Of a stretch of DNA of 8,364 nucleotides, positions 5,843 through 8,364 are shown one piece after another. The position numbers and the translations under genes are program-made. This DNA is from Nitriliruptoraceae bacterium. GTDB lineage: Bacteria > Actinomycetota > Nitriliruptoria > Nitriliruptorales > Nitriliruptoraceae. Each line of letters starts with the position of its first letter. Position 1 is the first letter of the stretch. Where the stretch lies: positions 1 through 8,364 of the forward strand of contig SKJO01000120.1 in assembly GCA_007121975.1 (NCBI GenBank), given 5' to 3'. Below the pieces are notes generated by a model that was not told the DNA's origin, did not search any database, and saw only the letters and a list, made by a program, of their open reading frames with translations.

Positions 5843-6499
5843 GTGGCCCCGGTCCCGGATCTGGTCGCGGCCGGCGATCCCGTCCGCCGGCGGCTCACCG
5901 CCCGCCACGAGGCCCGCGAGCATGGCCTGGCGGCGTCACGGGATGCGACCCGGGCGGCGGCCAACGCGATCCGCGCCATCCACCGCCGCGACCTCGATGT
6001 TGCCGATGGCCTCATCGAGGAAGCTCGCGCCAACCTCGACGCCGCCATCACCTCGCTCGCACCCCACCCCGACGTGCACTACGCCGGCTTCGTGCAGGAC
6101 GCGGCCAAGGAGGTCGCCGAGGCGGTGCTGACCCGCGCGGCGATCCGCGGGGAGCCGCTGCCCTGCCCGGAGGTGGTCGGGGTCGACGACGTGTCGTGGC
6201 TGCACGGCCTGGCCGAGACCATCGGCGAACTGCGCCGCGCCGCGCTCGACCATGTGCGCGACGGCCGAATCGATGCTGCCGAGAACCTGCTCGAGACCAT
6301 GCAGGAGATCCTCGCGGTCCTGGCCACCATCGACGTGCCCGACGGGTTGTCGCGTGGCCTGCGTCGGGCGACCGACGTCGGCCGCTCCATCACCGAGCGC
6401 ACGCGCGGTGACCTCACGGCGGCGGCCGGCCAGCTCGAGCTGCGCGAGGCGCTCGATGCCCATCGGCGCGCGCTCGAGCAGGTCCTCGACCAGCGCTAG
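5843..6499 (+). CDS. Translin/TRAX-family protein (putative ribonuclease or RNA/ssDNA-binding)
   Basis: The 218-residue, almost wholly helical product reads as a bacterial translin: RHEAREHGLAASRDATRAAANAIRAIHR (21-48) as the first long helix, HPDVHYAGFVQDAAKEVAEAVL (75-96), GVDDVSWLHGLAETIGELRRAALDHVRDG (113-141, matching the DYL-x-G-x-EL-x-R block of translin/TRAX), then LLETMQEILAVLATID (149-164) and LRRATDVGRSITERTRGDLT (173-192). Eukaryotic translin and TRAX form the C3PO RNase that clears passenger strands and trims tRNA; archaeal TRAX-like proteins are RNases too. E90 and E93 (K-E-V-A-E) plus E125 and E129 (E-T-I-G-E) fall where the TRAX catalytic acids lie, with Glu for one Asp. The start GTG 5843-5845 begins one base after the membrane-protein stop, with no strong Shine-Dalgarno, so translation is probably coupled. 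Its substrate here is unknown. Confidence 0.8.
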   Translation: MAPVPDLVAAGDPVRRRLTARHEAREHGLAASRDATRAAANAIRAIHRRDLDVADGLIEEARANLDAAITSLAPHPDVHYAGFVQDAAKEVAEAVLTRAAIRGEPLPCPEVVGVDDVSWLHGLAETIGELRRAALDHVRDGRIDAAENLLETMQEILAVLATIDVPDGLSRGLRRATDVGRSITERTRGDLTAAAGQLELREALDAHRRALEQVLDQR

Positions 6500-6542
6500 G
6501 GGCGGGGGCTCCCGGCGGTTCTCGTACCTGCCGGGTGCCGGG

Positions 6543-6548
6543 TAGACT
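6543..6548 (+). promoter_or_regulatory. Putative -10 of the tRNA-Ala gene
   Basis: TAGACT lies 17-22 nt before the first tRNA base, so transcription would start about 10 nt upstream of the mature end. A weak -35 (TTCTCG, 6519-6524) lies 18 nt upstream. It falls in the 65-bp gap after the translin stop, which otherwise shows nothing. Confidence 0.45.
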
Positions 6549-6564
6549 CCTCGACCGTGCCCCT

Positions 6565-6641
6565 GGGGGTGTAGCTCAGCTCGGCAGAGCGCTTCGTTCG
6601 CAACGAAGAAGTCGGCGGTTCAAATCCGCTCACCTCCACCA
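6565..6641 (+). tRNA. tRNA-Ala (anticodon CGC)
   Basis: A full cloverleaf folds: acceptor GGGGGTG (6565-6571) with CACCTCC (6631-6637), D-stem GCTC/GAGC, anticodon stem CTTCG/CGAAG around the loop TTCGCAA, and T-stem GGCGG/CCGCT with loop TTCAAAT. The anticodon CGC is at 6599-6601 and reads GCG. The G3:U70 wobble pair, the main alanine identity element, is present (6567 with 6635), with discriminator A73, which together settle the assignment. CCA is encoded (6639-6641). The gene stands alone, with its own promoter-like site. Confidence 0.95.
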
Positions 6642-6643
6642 CC

Positions 6644-6668
6644 GGGACCGGTCCGGACGGCCGGTCCC
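6644..6668. terminator. Hairpin after the tRNA, between convergent genes
   Basis: GGGACCGG (6644-6651) and CCGGTCCC (6661-6668) form a perfect 8-bp stem with a 9-base loop, starting 2 nt after the tRNA CCA. It lies between the tRNA (+) and the end of the TPR gene (-), so it may stop both. No T-tract follows. A smaller CGGGCG/CGCCCG repeat is at 6675-6688. Confidence 0.5.
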
Positions 6669-6706
6669 CGATCGCGGGCGGTCGCCCGGTGGCGCAGCGG
6701 TCCCGG

Positions 6707-7333
6707 TCAGGTCTGCGCGTCGAGCGCCTCGCGGCAGATGCGCAGGTTCTCCTCGGCCAGTGCATCCTCGGGGTCCATCTCGACCGCACGCTGCAGGTGG
6801 CTCAGGGCGCGGTCGAGCTCACCACGCTCGTAGAGCGTCCAGCCCAGGTCGTTGACGATCTGCTGGTTGTCCGGCTCGAGCGCGTACGCGGCTTCGGCGG
6901 CCCTCAGGGCGAGGTCCGGGTCACCCTCGTGCCCGGCGCACACGCACACGCCCTGGTGCAGCGCGGCGACGTCGGGGAAGTGGGCGACGGCCCGCTGGTA
7001 GAGCTCCAAGCCGTCACGGTAGTCGGAACGGCCGATCAGGAACTCGCCGGCGAGGTCCAGGATCTCGGCGAGGTCCGGCTCCGCGGTCGGGCCCTCGTCG
7101 TCGACCAGGTCGAGAAGGGAGAACAGCCGCTGGCGGCCCAGCTCGGCGTTGTCGAGTTGGTAGTCGATCGAGCCCAGCGCGAGGATCGCCGGTGCGTAGG
7201 TCGGGAGGTGCTCGAGTGACACCTCGAGACTGGCGATGCAGGCGTCGATGTCGCCCATGGCGGACATGACCATGCTGTGGGCGTAGGAAGCCTCGGCCAT
7301 GAACAACCGGCCGCGCTGCTCGTCCTCGGTCAT
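6707..7333 (-). CDS. TPR-repeat protein
   Basis: The 208-residue soluble product is built of about five tetratricopeptide-like helical pairs: roughly 10-43, 45-78, 89-121, 123-154 and 156-189. The last is the clearest (NDLGWTLYERGELDRALSHLQRAVEMDP), with the usual G/A/L/P spacing. There is no signal peptide, membrane segment or enzyme domain, so it should act as a protein-binding scaffold. The first half is acidic, and a VCVCAGH segment lies at 129-135. The frame also has GTG one codon earlier (7334-7336), but ATG 7331-7333 is better spaced from AGGAG (6 nt). A TAGCAT -10-like site at 7364-7369 suggests it is transcribed on its own, 111 bp after the SEC-C gene on the same strand. The partner is not apparent. 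Confidence 0.85.
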   Translation of the reverse strand: MTEDEQRGRLFMAEASYAHSMVMSAMGDIDACIASLEVSLEHLPTYAPAILALGSIDYQLDNAELGRQRLFSLLDLVDDEGPTAEPDLAEILDLAGEFLIGRSDYRDGLELYQRAVAHFPDVAALHQGVCVCAGHEGDPDLALRAAEAAYALEPDNQQIVNDLGWTLYERGELDRALSHLQRAVEMDPEDALAEENLRICREALDAQT

Positions 7334-7363
7334 CACCGGCTCCTGTCCCGTCGGCCCTCGGGG

Positions 7364-7369
7364 ATGCTA
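7364..7369 (-). promoter_or_regulatory. Putative -10 of the TPR gene
   Basis: On the minus strand the hexamer is TAGCAT, identical to the one before galU and at almost the same distance from the start codon (hexamer start to first base of the codon is 36 nt here, 35 for galU). No palindrome follows and no -35 is clear. Confidence 0.4.
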
Positions 7370-7444
7370 CGCGCCTCTGGATCGAGGGGTGCGCGCACGA
7401 GTGGTGCGGCGTACCGCCCGGCCGGCGCAGCGCACGCGACGCGC

Positions 7445-8353
7445 TCAGCGGTCGAACCACTGCTTGAGCTCGGCGAGGTCGAAGCGCTCGGGGTCCCAGT
7501 CGCCGAGCCACTCCCTCCGCTCCTCCGAGGCGCCCGGTGCGCCGGTCGCGGCCTCGACGCAGTCGGAGTACCCGGCCAGACCGCCGCAGTCCTCTGGGGG
7601 GAAGGCCCGCGCGCCATCGAGCAGCTGCTGCCTGACGTCGATCGGCTCCTCGATGCGTCGAACGACGCGGACGTCATGCCGCCACCCGTCACCGAAGTCG
7701 TACTCGTACTCGCAGCGGTCGTACTCGGCGAAGTAGCGGGCGATGGGAACCTCGCCGGCGTCCGGGCGGGGATCGCCGAAGGGGCCCTGGGAGGGTGATC
7801 CGCCGATCGTCGTGCCGGTCGGGGTCCGGAAGGCGAACAGGTGGGCATCCTCCCAGCCGCAGGCGAGCTGGATGGCGTGATGCAGGTCGCCGAAGGTGGC
7901 CGAGCCCGCGATCCGGATCCGCCGCCAGATCCGGGGACGTGCGCCGATCAGGGAGATGTCGAGCTCGTAGGCCGGGACCCCGCCGTTCGCGCCCGTCGGT
8001 GCGGGCCGCCGGGCGGGGTCGACCGGGACCCGCTCGCAGCACTTCTTGTACTTGCGGCCGCTGCTGCACCAGCAGGGGTCGTTGCGGCCTGGTGGCCAGG
8101 CTCTGACCCGTCCGGCTTCGGCCAGCTTGGCGGCCAACGCGGCCCGGGTGCGCCAGTCCGTCACCTCGAGGCCGGCGTGGTCCGCCATCGGCGGGAGCTC
8201 CTCGGGGTCGAGGGGGACCAGAACCGGCTGGCGCGCGTGCTCACGCGCGAGGTCGATGAGCGTGCCCTGCACGATCCGCGCGTAGGTGGCGTAGTCCCGC
8301 GAGCCGATCCGCGCGGCGAGCTCGGGCCAGCGCTCGACCGCGTCCTCGAACAT
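7445..8353 (-). CDS. SEC-C motif plus plasmid pRiA4b ORF-3-like domain fusion protein
   Basis: The 302-residue reading has three parts. Residues 1-88 are helical and unassigned. A SEC-C zinc motif follows at 89-107 (GRNDPCWCSSGRKYKKCC; C94, C96, C105, C106), as at the end of SecA and in many small nucleic-acid- or ribosome-linked proteins. Residues about 128-300 match the pRiA4b ORF-3 family: YELDISLIGARPRIWRRI, FGDLHHAIQLACGWEDAHLFAF, the YEYDFGDGWRHDVRV signature (216-230), FPPEDCGGLAGY (251-262) and a C-terminal FDLAELKQWF. The name comes from an Agrobacterium plasmid; the biochemical role is unknown. ATG 8351-8353 has no good Shine-Dalgarno in the 11 remaining bases and the frame stays open to the window edge, so the real start may lie beyond 8364. 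Nothing else marks mobility: composition is like its neighbours. Confidence 0.85.
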   Translation of the reverse strand: MFEDAVERWPELAARIGSRDYATYARIVQGTLIDLAREHARQPVLVPLDPEELPPMADHAGLEVTDWRTRAALAAKLAEAGRVRAWPPGRNDPCWCSSGRKYKKCCERVPVDPARRPAPTGANGGVPAYELDISLIGARPRIWRRIRIAGSATFGDLHHAIQLACGWEDAHLFAFRTPTGTTIGGSPSQGPFGDPRPDAGEVPIARYFAEYDRCEYEYDFGDGWRHDVRVVRRIEEPIDVRQQLLDGARAFPPEDCGGLAGYSDCVEAATGAPGASEERREWLGDWDPERFDLAELKQWFDR

Positions 8354-8364
8354 GCCGGGCGGGA

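Noticed and set aside
6496..6789. Minus-strand frame of 97 residues with SGFEPPTSSLRTKRSAELSY
   Set aside because: This is the well-known false protein translated antisense across a tRNA gene; it covers the tRNA-Ala and its flanks.
7445..8353. Possible plasmid or mobile origin because of the pRiA4b name
   Set aside because: The family is widespread on chromosomes; no transposase, integrase, flanking repeats or composition shift is seen, and the nearby tRNA has no 3'-end duplicate that I could find.

Overview
The window is very GC-rich DNA with GTG starts, tight gene packing and strong third-position GC bias. Together with a galU - moeA/glp - moaC - small membrane protein block divergent from a 5-formyl-THF cyclo-ligase - FmdB zinc-ribbon - SAF-domain block, this points to a chromosomal segment of an actinobacterium (Actinomycetota). 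The same core (galU, moeA1, a membrane protein, the cyclo-ligase, the zinc ribbon) is known from Mycobacterium tuberculosis around Rv0990c-Rv0996. I cannot place the genus. I see no sign of phage, insertion sequences or CRISPR.

Layout: (1) 1-534 (+) is the C-terminal part of a gene entering from the left, a DUF2867-type domain that usually sits at the end of an SDR-like NAD(P)-binding protein. (2) 571-2318 (-) holds three genes read leftward: a cyclo-ligase, an FmdB/Ruc-like zinc ribbon with a Ser-rich tail (true start 1635, not the longer ORF) and a membrane-anchored SAF-domain protein. (3) 2319-2442 is a divergent promoter region. (4) 2443-5098 (+) is galU-moeA-moaC, with both junctions overlapping as GTGA. 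(5) 5099-5256 is an intergenic region with two pairs of direct repeats and a promoter-like element that closely resembles the one in front of galU. (6) 5257-6499 (+) is a three-TM small membrane protein of probable SepX/GLPR type, followed one base later by a translin-family protein. (7) 6565-6641 (+) is tRNA-Ala(CGC). (8) 6707-8353 (-) is a SEC-C/pRiA4b-ORF-3 fusion followed by a TPR protein.

How the genes fit together: galU makes UDP-glucose for the envelope. MoeA and MoaC belong to molybdenum-cofactor synthesis, but at this locus in corynebacteria the MoeA-like protein (Glp) acts with a membrane receptor (GLPR; SepX in Streptomyces) in cell division and polar growth. The 5257 product looks like that receptor, so this block may join envelope precursors, Moco enzymes and the divisome. 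The most unusual gene is the bacterial translin homologue, which keeps the acidic residues that correspond to the catalytic set of TRAX and appears translationally coupled to the membrane protein.

Promoters share a TAGnnT -10-like hexamer (in front of galU, the cyclo-ligase, the membrane protein, the tRNA and the TPR gene). Assignments come from reading motifs only; no searches were run.
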